Source: an uncultured Prevotella sp. (GTDB lineage Bacteria > Bacteroidota > Bacteroidia > Bacteroidales > Bacteroidaceae). Taken from it: 64,000 nucleotides of DNA. The position numbers were made by a program, and so were the translations under genes. Of this stretch, positions 1 to 8,289 are shown piece after piece (within the stretch, counting starts at the first letter, position 1; every line of letters begins with the position of its first letter). The DNA lies in contig CAAGKM010000030.1 in the NCBI GenBank assembly GCA_900770395.1, positions 186,001 to 250,000 of the forward strand, written 5' to 3'. A model generated the notes under the pieces. That model was not told the DNA's origin, did no database searches, and worked only from the letters and a program-made list of their open reading frames with translations.

Positions 1-1492
1 CAGCAAAGTCTGTGAGTTTCATATCACCCTTGCGTGCCAAAGTGTCGTGGAATGCGAATGTCGCAGGCAGACAGTGATGTGTCTGACCGCCCTTGGCAAT
101 CTTGAGGTAATCCCAGAGCAATTGCTTGTAGTCAGGATGCGCGCAGTTCTCGATTATGCACTGTGCACGCTGCATTGGGCTCTTGCCACGAAGGTCGGCA
201 ACACCCTGTTCGGTCACGATGATGTTAACGTCGTGCTCCGTGTGGTCGTGGTGGCTCACCATCGGCACCACAGAGCTGATTACTCCGCCCTTGGCTGTTG
301 AAGGACAGGTGAATATAGAAATGTATGCGTTGCGCTCGAAGTCGCCCGAGCCGCCGATGCCGTTCATCATCTTTGTGCCGCTGATGTGTGTAGAGTTGGC
401 GTTGCCGTAGATATCCACCTCGATGGCGGTGTTGATGGCAATGACACCAAGTCGGCGAATCAGCTCAGGAGAGTTTGATACCTCACTTTGACGCAGAGTC
501 AGATGGTTCTTGAAATAGTCGATATTGTCGTATACTTTCATCAGTGAGTCATTAGTGACGGTGAGCGAGCAAGCCGAAGCGTCGATTACACGACCCTCAA
601 GCATCATGTCCACCACTGCATCCTGCAGCACCTCTGTGAAGATGTTGAAGTTTGGTATGCTTGGGTCCTGGCTCAGTGCTGCAAGGATGGCGTTGGCTGT
701 TGTGCCCACACCGCTCTGCAGCGGCAGGAACGACTGTGGAATGATGCCGCGCTTCATGTCGTTGAGCAGGAATGATGCCACATTGTGACCAATTTGGGTT
801 GTCAGCGGGTCAAGGTCCTTAAAGGCACGTGCCTCGTCGGGGATATGGCACTCCACTACACCTGCAATCTTCTTTGCGTCAATCTCAACGTAGGGCACAC
901 CAATACGGTCGCTCACCTTTGTGATTGGGATAGCCTGACGGTATGGAGGGTCCTGCAGCTCATAGACGTCGTGCAGGTATTTTGCGTTGGCGCTGTGGAA
1001 AGTGTTGTGCTCCAGTATCACGTGCTTTGCAAGGCGTGCGGCTGTAGGGCTTATGCCTCCTGCCGATGTGAGGTATGCGCGACAGGTTGTCTCACCCTCC
1101 TCAAGGTCGCACACCTCAAGGATAGCCCAGTCAACCTCACCCATGAAACCATAGCGCAGCTCCTGTGCCATTTGGCTCAAGTGAATGTCGTTGTAAGCAA
1201 TCTCGCCTGCATTGACATGCTTGCGGAAGTCACCGTTGGTGGTGTAAGGCGCACGGTACCTGATAGCCTGTGCGTTTGCCAGGTCACCGTCAGTGCTCTG
1301 ACCGGTAGATGCTCCAGTGAAGATTCCAACCTGAAAGGGGCGTCCTGCCTCGTGCTCTGCTGTAGCAATCTTGGCAAGTTCCTTGGTGGTTGCCTTGGCA
1401 GCTCCCGAGGGAGTAAATCCGCTAAGGGCGATGTTTTCTCCGTTCTTAATCATCGAAGCGGCTTCGACAGCCGTAATACGCTTGTATGCCAT
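1..1492 (-). CDS. Acetyl-CoA hydrolase/CoA-transferase family protein (partial at left edge)
   Basis: The reverse strand reads open from an ATG at 1492 to the window edge (497 codons) without a stop. It starts MAYKRITAVEAASMI and matches the class I acetyl-CoA hydrolase/transferase family. These cytoplasmic enzymes exchange CoA between acids such as acetate, succinate and propionate. A glycine-rich GSGDF stretch follows a THISGTKMMNG segment near residue 380. A TEVLQD motif near residue 290 probably holds the catalytic Glu that forms the thioester. Family members are about 500 residues, so only the last few residues should be missing. In a succinate/propionate-forming Prevotella, succinyl-CoA:acetate or propionyl-CoA:succinate transfer is the likely role, but sequence alone does not fix the acyl donor. 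It is transcribed divergently from murF and has its own -7 box at 1537-1544. Confidence 0.85.
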   Translation of the reverse strand, partial: MAYKRITAVEAASMIKNGENIALSGFTPSGAAKATTKELAKIATAEHEAGRPFQVGIFTGASTGQSTDGDLANAQAIRYRAPYTTNGDFRKHVNAGEIAYNDIHLSQMAQELRYGFMGEVDWAILEVCDLEEGETTCRAYLTSAGGISPTAARLAKHVILEHNTFHSANAKYLHDVYELQDPPYRQAIPITKVSDRIGVPYVEIDAKKIAGVVECHIPDEARAFKDLDPLTTQIGHNVASFLLNDMKRGIIPQSFLPLQSGVGTTANAILAALSQDPSIPNFNIFTEVLQDAVVDMMLEGRVIDASACSLTVTNDSLMKVYDNIDYFKNHLTLRQSEVSNSPELIRRLGVIAINTAIEVDIYGNANSTHISGTKMMNGIGGSGDFERNAYISIFTCPSTAKGGVISSVVPMVSHHDHTEHDVNIIVTEQGVADLRGKSPMQRAQCIIENCAHPDYKQLLWDYLKIAKGGQTHHCLPATFAFHDTLARKGDMKLTDFA

Positions 1493-1536
1493 ATCTTTGT
1501 TCTAATATATAAATATGTGATTAATAATTTCGGGTG

Positions 1537-1570
1537 CAAAGGTACACATTTTTTTCATAAAAACAGCAAA
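1537..1570 (-). promoter_or_regulatory. Promoter of the CoA-transferase gene
   Basis: On the minus strand TACCTTTG (1537-1544) fits the Bacteroidota -7 consensus TAnnTTTG. A TTTG at 1567-1570 lies 22 bases upstream, close to the usual -33 spacing. The predicted leader is about 40 bases. It is back to back with the murF promoter. Confidence 0.6.
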
Positions 1571-1584
1571 AAAATCATCTTTTG

Positions 1585-1616
1585 TTTGGTAGATTGCTAA
1601 AATATTGTTACCTTTG
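1585..1616 (+). promoter_or_regulatory. murF promoter
   Basis: TTTG at 1585-1588 and TACCTTTG at 1609-1616 are 20 bases apart, an excellent match to the Bacteroidota sigma-ABfr promoter. Transcription would begin near 1622. This places an upstream in-frame start at 1605 outside the mRNA and supports the ATG at 1638. Confidence 0.7.
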
Positions 1617-1637
1617 CGCCGAAATTTTGAACTTCGA

Positions 1638-2933
1638 ATGGAAACAGCAGAGTTATACAAAATTTATCAGGCTCATCCTGTGATTACCACAGACAGCCGT
1701 GACTGCCCCGAAGGCTCCATTTTCATAGCGCTGAAAGGAGTATCGTTCAATGGCAACAAGTTCGCGCTGGATGCCCTAAAAAAAGGCTGCGCCTATGCAG
1801 TGGTTGACGAAGCTGAATATGCCACCGATAAACGCTGTATTCTGGTGGATGACTGTTTGGAGACATATAAAATGCTGGCACGCCATCATCGCAGGATGTT
1901 CAGCATACCCGTGATAGGAATTACAGGTACCAATGGCAAGACAACCACTAAGGAGTTGGTGGCAGCCGTACTCGGCGAGAAATACAATGTTCTGTACACA
2001 CAGGCTAACTTCAACAACGATGTCGGTGTTCCGAAGACGCTGTTGCGCATACGTCCCGAGCACGAGATTGCCGTGATTGAGATGGGAGCAAGCCACCCGG
2101 GCGACATAAAGACTCTGGTGGAGACTGTTGAGCCTGACTTCGGTCTGATAACCAATGTAGGACGTGCTCATCTCTTGGGCTTTGGCTCTTTCGAGGGAGT
2201 GATAAAGACCAAAGGCGAGCTTTACGATTTCCTTCGCATGAGGGCAGACAGCGAGGTGTTTATTGATGCAGACAACAGGTATCTTGCAGGCATTGCTAAC
2301 GGTTTGAAGCTGATAAGATATGGCGTGAATGAGCAGGAAGACTTGGATGTGAGAGGAGAGGTAATCTCATGCGCTCCGTTCCTGAAGTTCCGCTGGAAGA
2401 GCTGTGATGCAGAATGGTACACGGTGCAGACTCATCTGATTGGCTCATACAACATAGCGAATATGCTGGCAGCCATTACAATAGGACGCCGCTTCGGGGT
2501 GAATGCAAAGACAATATGCAAGGCTCTTGAGGGCTATAAGCCATCGAACAATCGCTCGCAGTTAGAGGTTACAGAGCATAACAAGCTGATTGTCGATGCA
2601 TATAACGCCAACCCGACGAGCATGATGGCGGCACTTACAAACTTCCGCGACATGGAGGTGAGTCCTAAGATGGCAATCCTCGGCAGCATGGGTGAGCTTG
2701 GTGGCGTAAGCACTGAGGAACATCAGAAAATCGTCGATTTCATCGTCGGGAACTACATTGATAATGTTTGGCTTGTCGGTGAGGAGTTTGAAAAGATAAA
2801 CTGCAGCCTGCGTAAATTCCACGATGTGGAGCAGGTAAAAGAAGCAATAAAGAAAGAGCAGCCGCAAGGCTATTACATATTGATAAAAGGCAGCAACTCG
2901 CAGAAGTTATATCAGCTTCTTGAGTGCCTTTGA
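1638..2933 (+). CDS. murF: UDP-N-acetylmuramoyl-tripeptide--D-alanyl-D-alanine ligase
   Basis: This cytoplasmic Mur ligase adds D-Ala-D-Ala to UDP-MurNAc-tripeptide, the last soluble step of peptidoglycan precursor synthesis. The 431-residue product has the Mur N-terminal substrate domain with TTDSR near residue 18. It has the ATP-binding loop GITGTNGKTTTKE near residue 95, the central domain with HLLGFGSFEGV and a C-terminal domain with DAYNANPTSM. The last motif is typical of MurF. Length is normal for the family. The frame is open from 1605, but the promoter at 1585-1616 makes the ATG at 1638 (METAELYK) the supported start. The tRNA-Pro gene begins 21 bases after the stop and may be co-transcribed. 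No other mur gene is adjacent, so it is outside the usual dcw cluster. Confidence 0.95.
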   Translation: METAELYKIYQAHPVITTDSRDCPEGSIFIALKGVSFNGNKFALDALKKGCAYAVVDEAEYATDKRCILVDDCLETYKMLARHHRRMFSIPVIGITGTNGKTTTKELVAAVLGEKYNVLYTQANFNNDVGVPKTLLRIRPEHEIAVIEMGASHPGDIKTLVETVEPDFGLITNVGRAHLLGFGSFEGVIKTKGELYDFLRMRADSEVFIDADNRYLAGIANGLKLIRYGVNEQEDLDVRGEVISCAPFLKFRWKSCDAEWYTVQTHLIGSYNIANMLAAITIGRRFGVNAKTICKALEGYKPSNNRSQLEVTEHNKLIVDAYNANPTSMMAALTNFRDMEVSPKMAILGSMGELGGVSTEEHQKIVDFIVGNYIDNVWLVGEEFEKINCSLRKFHDVEQVKEAIKKEQPQGYYILIKGSNSQKLYQLLECL

Positions 2934-2954
2934 GTCAAAAAGAAGAAAGTTAAT

Positions 2955-3027
2955 CGGGGTGTAGCGCAGTTGGTAGCGCACTACGTTCGGGACGTAGGGG
3001 TCGGCAGTTCGAGCCTGCTCACCCCGA
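2955..3027 (+). tRNA. tRNA-Pro (anticodon CGG)
   Basis: A full cloverleaf can be drawn. The acceptor CGGGGTG pairs with CACCCCG and the discriminator is A. The D arm is GCGC...GCGC. The anticodon stem CTACG/CGTAG holds loop TTCGGGA, which gives anticodon CGG for CCG codons. The T arm carries GTTCGAG. CCA is not encoded. The flanks (AGAAAG before, CTTTCT after, then a run of T) can extend the acceptor stem and may act in processing or termination. Confidence 0.95.
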
Positions 3028-3138
3028 CTTTCTTTTTAATTACGAATGTGGAGTTTGGATTTATGAATTATTCAGTTACGAATTACCTTTTATCGTAGCA
3101 CAAACGAAACAATTCGTAATTCAAAATTCGTAATTATT
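3028..3138. repeat. AT-rich TTACGAATT/AATTCGTAA repeats before dusB
   Basis: The short gap between the tRNA and dusB holds TTACGAATT (around 3094-3102) and two copies of AATTCGTAA (around 3112-3135) in inverted orientation. They could form a hairpin just before the dusB start. A TACCTTTT sequence between the arms resembles a -7 box with one mismatch. The repeat looks like the short dispersed AT-rich sequences common between Bacteroidales genes. Confidence 0.4.
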
Positions 3139-4131
3139 ATGAGAATTCGCAATATTGATTTAGGCAATCGCCCCGTTTTTCTTGCTCCGATGGAGGATGT
3201 CACTGACATTGGTTTCCGTATGCTGTGCAAGCGTTTTGGCGCATCAATGGTCTACACCGAGTTTGTGAGCGCCGAGGCTCTTGTACGCTCCATAAAGTCG
3301 ACTGTCAGCAAACTGGCGATACATGACGATGAACGTCCTGTAGGCATACAGATTTATGGTCGTGACGTGGAGGCGATGGTAGAGGCAGCCAAGATAGTAG
3401 AGGAGGCAAAGCCCGATGTTATCGACCTCAATTTCGGTTGTCCTGTAAAGAAGGTGGCAGGAAAGGGTGCCGGAGCAGGAATGCTGCAGAACATTCCGCT
3501 TATGCTTGAGATAACGCGCGAGGTGGTGAAAGCTGTGAAACTGCCTGTGACAGTAAAGACCCGTTTGGGGTGGAACAGCGACAACCTGATAATCACCGAC
3601 CTGGCAGAGCAACTGCAGGACTGCGGCATTGAGGCGCTCACCATTCACGGCCGCACCCGTGCCCAGATGTACACAGGCTGTGCCGACTGGACTCTTATAG
3701 GAGAGATAAAGCGCAACCCACGCATACATATTCCTATTATAGGTAATGGCGACATCACTACTCCCGAAGAGACGAAATGTGCTTTCGACGAATACGGCGT
3801 GGATGCCGTGATGATAGGACGCGCCACGTTTGGCAGACCATGGATATTTAAGGAGATACGTGACTACCTTGATGGCAGACAGCCCGATGGAGCTATGGAT
3901 TTTGAGTGGAAACTGAACGTTTTGCTCGAACAGTTGCGCATAAATATTGACCGCATAGATGAATACCGTGGCATTCTCCACACCCGTCGTCACCTTGCTG
4001 CAAGTCCTATATTTAAAGGTATTCCCGACTTCCGCCAAACACGCATCGCAATGCTCCGCGCCAACACAGTCGATGAATTGCGGGAGGTACTGGAACAGGC
4101 AAAGCGGCAGGTTATGGACTATATGCAGTAA
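3139..4131 (+). CDS. dusB: tRNA-dihydrouridine synthase, DusB type
   Basis: This FMN-dependent enzyme reduces specific uridines in the tRNA D loop to dihydrouridine. The 330-residue product is a TIM barrel with APMEDVTDIGFR near residue 16. The catalytic-cysteine motif NFGCPVKKVAGKGAG lies near residue 98, TIHGRTRAQMYTG near residue 170 and the phosphate-binding stretch GNGDI near residue 200. MIGRATFGRPWIF near residue 230 is typical of the DusB/NifR3 branch. The C-terminal helical domain is complete. It sits just after a tRNA gene. A strong bidirectional terminator follows (4150-4193), then carB in the opposite direction. Confidence 0.93.
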   Translation: MRIRNIDLGNRPVFLAPMEDVTDIGFRMLCKRFGASMVYTEFVSAEALVRSIKSTVSKLAIHDDERPVGIQIYGRDVEAMVEAAKIVEEAKPDVIDLNFGCPVKKVAGKGAGAGMLQNIPLMLEITREVVKAVKLPVTVKTRLGWNSDNLIITDLAEQLQDCGIEALTIHGRTRAQMYTGCADWTLIGEIKRNPRIHIPIIGNGDITTPEETKCAFDEYGVDAVMIGRATFGRPWIFKEIRDYLDGRQPDGAMDFEWKLNVLLEQLRINIDRIDEYRGILHTRRHLAASPIFKGIPDFRQTRIAMLRANTVDELREVLEQAKRQVMDYMQ

Positions 4132-4149
4132 AAAATACAAATACCAAAT

Positions 4150-4193
4150 AAAAATATGGTGGATCACAAAATGAAGTGCCCCACCATATTTTT
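4150..4193. terminator. Bidirectional terminator between dusB and carB
   Basis: A perfect 13-base inverted repeat (4150-4162 and 4181-4193, core ATATGGTGG/CCACCATAT) has A runs on the left and T runs on the right. It can therefore stop transcription from both convergent genes. Confidence 0.85.
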
Positions 4194-4214
4194 ATGTATA
4201 ATCCTTCAAATACA

Positions 4215-7200
4215 TTATGCGTTATATTCCTGCCAGCTCTTTATCTTGATGTCATCGAGCTTCATTGAGCAGAACGCCTCGATGAAAGCCTTGGCAAGAC
4301 GCACGTTGGTCATAAGAGGGATGTTGTGGTCGATGGCGCCGCGACGTATGCGGTAGCCGTTGGTAAGCTCACGCTTGGTCTGGTTTTTCGGCACATTGAT
4401 AATCAGGTCGAACTTGTGGTCGGCAATCATATCCATCACCTTGTTGTCACCCTCTTCGTCAGGCCAGCTTACCACTGTTGCCTTTACGCCGTTCTCGCCG
4501 AGGAACTTCGCCGTGCCCTCGGTGGCAAAGATGGAGTAGCCCGATTGCGCCAGACGTGTGATAGGCTCCAGAAGGTCAACCTTGCCCTTCAGACCGCCCG
4601 ATGACACGAGGATGTTCTTGCCTGGAATGTTGTAGCCTGTGGCAATCATGGCGTTGAGCAAAGCCTCGCTGAAGTCGTCGCCGAGACAGCCCACCTCGCC
4701 CGTTGACGACATGTCGACACCGAGAACAGGGTCGGCATTCTGCAGACGTGCAAACGAGAATTGCGATGCCTTCACGCCGATGCGGTCGATGTCGAACTCG
4801 CTCTTGTCGGGACGCTCGTAAGGAGCATCGAGCATGATGCGTGTGGCTGTGTCGATGAAGTTGCGCTTCAATATCTTGCTCACGAACGGGAACGAGCGCG
4901 ATGCACGCAGGTTGCACTCAATCACCTTTATGTCGCTGCCCTTGGCGAGATACTGGATGTTGAACGGACCGCTGATGTTGAGCTCCTTGGCTATGCGGCG
5001 CGAAATCTTCTTGATGCGGCGGATAGTGGAGAAATAGATGTTTTGTGCGGGGAACACCATTGTGGCGTCGCCCGAGTGAACGCCGGCATACTCGATATGT
5101 TCGGAGATGGCATACTCTATCACCTCACCCTTGTCGGCAACGGCGTCGAACTCAATCTCCTTGGTCTCCTGCATAAACTGCGACACCACCACGGGGAACT
5201 CCTTGCTCACCTCTGTAGCCATGGCGAGGAAGCGCTCCAGCTCGTCGTAGCTGTAGCAGACGTTCATTGCAGCTCCGGAGAGCACATACGAAGGACGCAC
5301 GAGCACGGGGAATCCCACCTGCTCAACGAACTCCTTGATGTCATCGAAGGAAGTGAGGGCGCGCCATGCCGGCTGGTCGATGCCGAGACGGTCGAGCATT
5401 GCAGAGAACTTGTCGCGGTTCTCGGCACGGTCGATGTCTGTCGGCGATGTACCGAGAATAGGCACACCGTAGTTGTGCAGACGCATGGCGAGATTGTTCG
5501 GTATCTGTCCGCCAACGCTCACCACCACGCCCTTGGGCTGTTCGAGGTCGATGATGTCGAGCACACGCTCCAATGACAGCTCGTCGAAATAGAGGCGGTC
5601 GCACATGTCGTAGTCGGTAGACACCGTCTCGGGGTTGTAGTTGATCATTATAGACTTGTAGCCGAGCTTGCGGGCAGTGTTCACGGCGTTCACCGAACAC
5701 CAGTCGAACTCCACCGACGAGCCGATGCGGTAGGCTCCTGAGCCGAGCACCACCACCGACTTCTCGTTCTTGTAGAAATCAATGTCCGAATTGCTCACGG
5801 CGTAGGTCATATACAGATAGTTGGTAAGCTCAGGATGCTCGCTTGCCACAGTGTTGATGCGCTTAACGGCTGGCAGAATGCCACGGCTCTTGCGGTGGCG
5901 GCGCACCTGCGCGTTCTCCTTCTCCATATTGCCCGACTGTGGTTTCAGCACAAAGCGGCTAATCTGGAAGTCGGAGAATCCTGCTATCTTAGCCTCCTTC
6001 AGCAGAGCGTCGGGCAGCGAGTCGAGGCCGTTGTATTTCTGTAGCTCGTGCTTGATGTCAACGATATGCTTCAGACGCTCCAGGAACCAAACGTCGATTT
6101 TTGTCAGCTCCTCGATACGCTCCACGGTGTAGCCCTCCTCAAGAGCCTGCGCTATGGCGAAGATGCGGAGGTCGGTGGGGGTCTGCAGCTCATCGTCGAG
6201 ATTGTCGAAGCGGGTGTTGTCATTGCCCACAAAGCCGTGCATGCCCTGTCCTATCATTCGCAGTCCCTTCTGAATCATCTCCTCAAACGAGCGGCCGATA
6301 GCCATAATCTCGCCCACCGACTTCATCGACGAGCCTATGAGGCGGCTCACTCCGGCAAACTTGGTGAGGTCCCAGCGCGGAATCTTGCAAATCATATAAT
6401 CGAGCTGCGGAGCCACGTATGCCGAGTTTGGCGTTCCCATCTCTCCAATCTGGTCGAGAGTGTAGCCGAGGGCTATCTTGGCAGCCACGAAGGCGAGAGG
6501 ATATCCCGTAGCCTTCGACGCCAACGCCGACGAGCGCGACAGACGGGCATTCACCTCGATGATGCGGTAGTCGTTGGTGACGGCGTTGAATGCGAACTGG
6601 ATGTTACACTCGCCAACAATTTCGAGATGGCGCACACAGTTGATAGAAATCTCCTGCAGCATCTTGACCTGCTCATCGGTGAGCGAGCAGGTGGGAGCCA
6701 CCACGATACTCTCTCCCGTGTGTATTCCCAGAGGGTCGAAGTTCTCCATCGAAGCCACCGTGAAACAGTGATCGTTGGCATCGCGTATAACCTCAAACTC
6801 TATCTCCTTCCATCCCTTTAGCGACTCCTCCACGAGAATCTGCGGAGCAAACGTGAACGCGCTGCCGGCAAGCTCGCGGAAAGCCTCCTCGTCGCGGCAG
6901 ATGCCCGAGCCAAGTCCGCCCAGGGCGTATGCCGAGCGGATCATCACAGGGAAGCCTATGCGATGGGCGGCAGCCAACGCATCGTCCATATTCTCCACAG
7001 CCTGACTCACGGGAGTCTTCAGCTCCTTCTCGTTGAGCTTGCGAACGAACAGGTCGCGGTCCTCGGTGTTCATAATAGCCTCAACTGACGTGCCCAGCAC
7101 TTCCACGCCAAACTCCTTTAGCGTGCCGTTCTGATACAGCTCCGTTCCGCAGTTGAGGGCTGTCTGTCCTCCAAATGCCAGCAGAATGCCGTCGGGACGC

Positions 7201-7436
7201 TCCTTGCGGATAATCTCCGTAACGAAGTGTGTGTTAACTGGAAGGAAATACACCTTGTCGGCAATACCTTCTGATGTTTGAATCGTGGCGATGTTCGGAT
7301 TGACCAGCACCGATGATATGCCCTCGTCCCTCAGAGCCTTCAGCGCCTGTGAACCAGAGTAGTCAAACTCTCCTGCCTGTCCGATTTTCAGGGCACCCGA
7401 ACCGAGTACGAGCACCTTTGTCAGTTTCTTTTTCAT
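4215..7436 (-). CDS. carB: Carbamoyl-phosphate synthase large subunit
   Basis: CarB makes carbamoyl phosphate from bicarbonate, ATP and glutamine-derived ammonia for pyrimidine and arginine synthesis. The 1073-residue product has the full architecture. A carboxyphosphate ATP-grasp half (about 1-400) opens KVLVLGSGALKIGQAGEFDYSG. An oligomerization domain (about 400-550) and a second ATP-grasp half (about 550-935, VVVLGSGAYRIGSSVEFDW) follow. A C-terminal MGS-like allosteric domain (about 936-1073) has SIFATEGTAKFL. The small subunit gene carA, which must supply ammonia, is not next to it in this window. A TAACTTTG -7 box lies at 7478-7485, so carB probably has its own promoter. Its 3' end meets the terminator shared with dusB. 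Confidence 0.97.
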   Translation of the reverse strand: MKKKLTKVLVLGSGALKIGQAGEFDYSGSQALKALRDEGISSVLVNPNIATIQTSEGIADKVYFLPVNTHFVTEIIRKERPDGILLAFGGQTALNCGTELYQNGTLKEFGVEVLGTSVEAIMNTEDRDLFVRKLNEKELKTPVSQAVENMDDALAAAHRIGFPVMIRSAYALGGLGSGICRDEEAFRELAGSAFTFAPQILVEESLKGWKEIEFEVIRDANDHCFTVASMENFDPLGIHTGESIVVAPTCSLTDEQVKMLQEISINCVRHLEIVGECNIQFAFNAVTNDYRIIEVNARLSRSSALASKATGYPLAFVAAKIALGYTLDQIGEMGTPNSAYVAPQLDYMICKIPRWDLTKFAGVSRLIGSSMKSVGEIMAIGRSFEEMIQKGLRMIGQGMHGFVGNDNTRFDNLDDELQTPTDLRIFAIAQALEEGYTVERIEELTKIDVWFLERLKHIVDIKHELQKYNGLDSLPDALLKEAKIAGFSDFQISRFVLKPQSGNMEKENAQVRRHRKSRGILPAVKRINTVASEHPELTNYLYMTYAVSNSDIDFYKNEKSVVVLGSGAYRIGSSVEFDWCSVNAVNTARKLGYKSIMINYNPETVSTDYDMCDRLYFDELSLERVLDIIDLEQPKGVVVSVGGQIPNNLAMRLHNYGVPILGTSPTDIDRAENRDKFSAMLDRLGIDQPAWRALTSFDDIKEFVEQVGFPVLVRPSYVLSGAAMNVCYSYDELERFLAMATEVSKEFPVVVSQFMQETKEIEFDAVADKGEVIEYAISEHIEYAGVHSGDATMVFPAQNIYFSTIRRIKKISRRIAKELNISGPFNIQYLAKGSDIKVIECNLRASRSFPFVSKILKRNFIDTATRIMLDAPYERPDKSEFDIDRIGVKASQFSFARLQNADPVLGVDMSSTGEVGCLGDDFSEALLNAMIATGYNIPGKNILVSSGGLKGKVDLLEPITRLAQSGYSIFATEGTAKFLGENGVKATVVSWPDEEGDNKVMDMIADHKFDLIINVPKNQTKRELTNGYRIRRGAIDHNIPLMTNVRLAKAFIEAFCSMKLDDIKIKSWQEYNA

Positions 7437-7477
7437 CTTTTTTATGATTGAAATGGTTACTATACGTATATTCTGTG

Positions 7478-7485
7478 CAAAGTTA
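7478..7485 (-). promoter_or_regulatory. carB -7 element
   Basis: TAACTTTG on the minus strand, followed by C, sits about 42 bases before the carB ATG. I see no convincing -33 TTTG at the right distance. Confidence 0.5.
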
Positions 7486-7874
7486 CATCATATTTCCATA
7501 ATAACATAATTTTCACACATAATATTAAGTTTTTTTTCAAAAACCACACATGCATACATGTCGAAAACAGTATCGTTTTTCAGTAGTAAAGTTTTTATGA
7601 ATGCATTGAAAACAAATTTTTTTCTATGAAAAAAATGAAGAATAAACATAAATACCTAACATACCTACATGATTTTGGGGTAAATGCCTGATGTATAATT
7701 AACGCAAGTTCGATGAATTTGTTAGAGCGGTAGCCGAACATCCACTATAAGTTGTACGAATCGTGATCCGCCGTTCGGTGAACGGCTATTCGCCGCTGTA
7801 TGAACCGCCATTCGCCGTTCGGTGAACCGCTAAAAACACTTCTATGAACCGAAATATGCCGTTTCTACATCAAT
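7486..7874. repeat. AT-rich gap with a two-copy imperfect 44-base GC-rich repeat
   Basis: The carB-proximal part (about 7486-7700) is AT-rich and I see nothing in it. From 7769 to 7856 there are two adjacent imperfect 44-base units (7769-7812 and 7813-7856). Both start CGCCGTTCGGTGAAC and carry TATGAACCG near the end; their middles differ. The first unit also forms a small CCGTTC/GAACGG hairpin. The base composition is unlike the flanking DNA. No ORF supports a coding role. Confidence 0.5.
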
Positions 7875-7912
7875 AAAAGAAAAAGTGCGATGACTCTCTC
7901 GAGCGACCGCAC
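7875..7912 (-). terminator. Intrinsic terminator of the small transcript
   Basis: On the minus strand GTGCGGT (7906-7912) pairs with ATCGCAC (7885-7891) and is followed by TTTTTCTTTT. It isolates the small transcript from carB downstream. Confidence 0.75.
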
Positions 7913-7969
7913 AATTAAAAAGCCTATGTTTAACTAAAAATCCTTATTACTTTTTTGAGATATTCTTAG

Positions 7970-8071
7970 TTAAGAGTTCCGAAGCTTTAAAAAGCTTACG
8001 GAAACATCTGAACTAATACTAACCTTTAGAAAGTTTAAGGGAGCCTCACGGCGGCCTCTGTTATCCAACAT
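7970..8071 (-). CDS. Possible 33-residue small protein in the structured transcript
   Basis: The minus strand has ATG at 8071 and TAA at 7970. The sequence begins MLDNRGRREAPLNFLKVS and ends LKLRNS. An AAAGGAAAG purine tract lies 7-15 bases upstream of the ATG and could serve as a ribosome-binding site. The product would be basic, with no signal peptide or membrane segment. The ORF spans two stable hairpins, and the first stem would partly cover the start region. Whether it is translated is unknown and I cannot assign a function. It could equally be a chance ORF in a structured RNA. Confidence 0.3.
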   Translation of the reverse strand: MLDNRGRREAPLNFLKVSISSDVSVSFLKLRNS

Positions 8072-8161
8072 TTGAAACTTTCCTTTTACCAATAACTAAA
8101 AACCTAAAACTATAAATATTACTACTAACCTAAAACAATCTATTAACCTTGTTTGATGGTG

Positions 8162-8192
8162 CAAAGGTAGTGAGTTTTTTCTAATTGTGCAA
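8162..8192 (-). promoter_or_regulatory. Promoter of the small structured transcript
   Basis: TACCTTTG (8162-8169, minus) followed by CACC is a perfect -7 box. TTG at 8190-8192 is 20 bases upstream. The start site would be near 8155. Confidence 0.65.
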
Positions 8193-8289
8193 GATTTTTC
8201 ATATAAAACTTATTGAAAGTGTAAATAATATTGATTTATGTCAACCGCAAATGTGTGCGGACACATTTTTTACACATTTCTTTATATTT

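Larger units (their letters stand above)
7875..8155 (-). ncRNA. Candidate structured small RNA of about 280 nt, family not recognised
   Basis: A self-contained minus-strand unit runs from the promoter at 8162-8192 to the terminator at 7875-7912. The predicted RNA can form four hairpins in series. These are GAAAGTTT/AAACTTTC (8075-8082 with 8029-8036), a TTTCCG-AAGCTTT hairpin (7977-8003), TTAACTAA/TTAGTTAA (7966-7973 with 7930-7937) and the terminator stem. A 33-codon ORF (7970-8071) overlaps the first two hairpins, so this could instead be a leader mRNA or small-protein gene. The 5' part is U- and A-rich and contains TTAGGTTAGTAGTA, also found in the leader at 24305-24318. I do not recognise 6S RNA, tmRNA, SRP RNA or RNase P RNA in it. 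Confidence 0.5.

Noticed and set aside
785..1600. 271-codon plus-strand ORF
   Set aside because: It is antisense to the CoA-transferase, which has clear family motifs. The ORF has a low-complexity cysteine/valine-rich product typical of a shadow frame.
1605..1637. Upstream in-frame start for murF
   Set aside because: It overlaps the -7 element, so it would not be on the mRNA. The ATG at 1638 starts the conserved sequence.
3244..4167. 307-codon minus-strand ORF opposite dusB
   Set aside because: DusB motifs are unambiguous on the plus strand; the opposite frame has no recognisable domain.
4761..5576. 271-codon plus-strand ORF opposite carB
   Set aside because: It is a shadow of the carB reading frame, rich in His and Leu, with no start context or promoter.
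8249..8274. Hairpin AAATGTGT/ACACATTT after xynB as operon terminator
   Set aside because: Its T run is on the plus strand, so it does not fit a minus-strand terminator and no plus-strand gene ends there.
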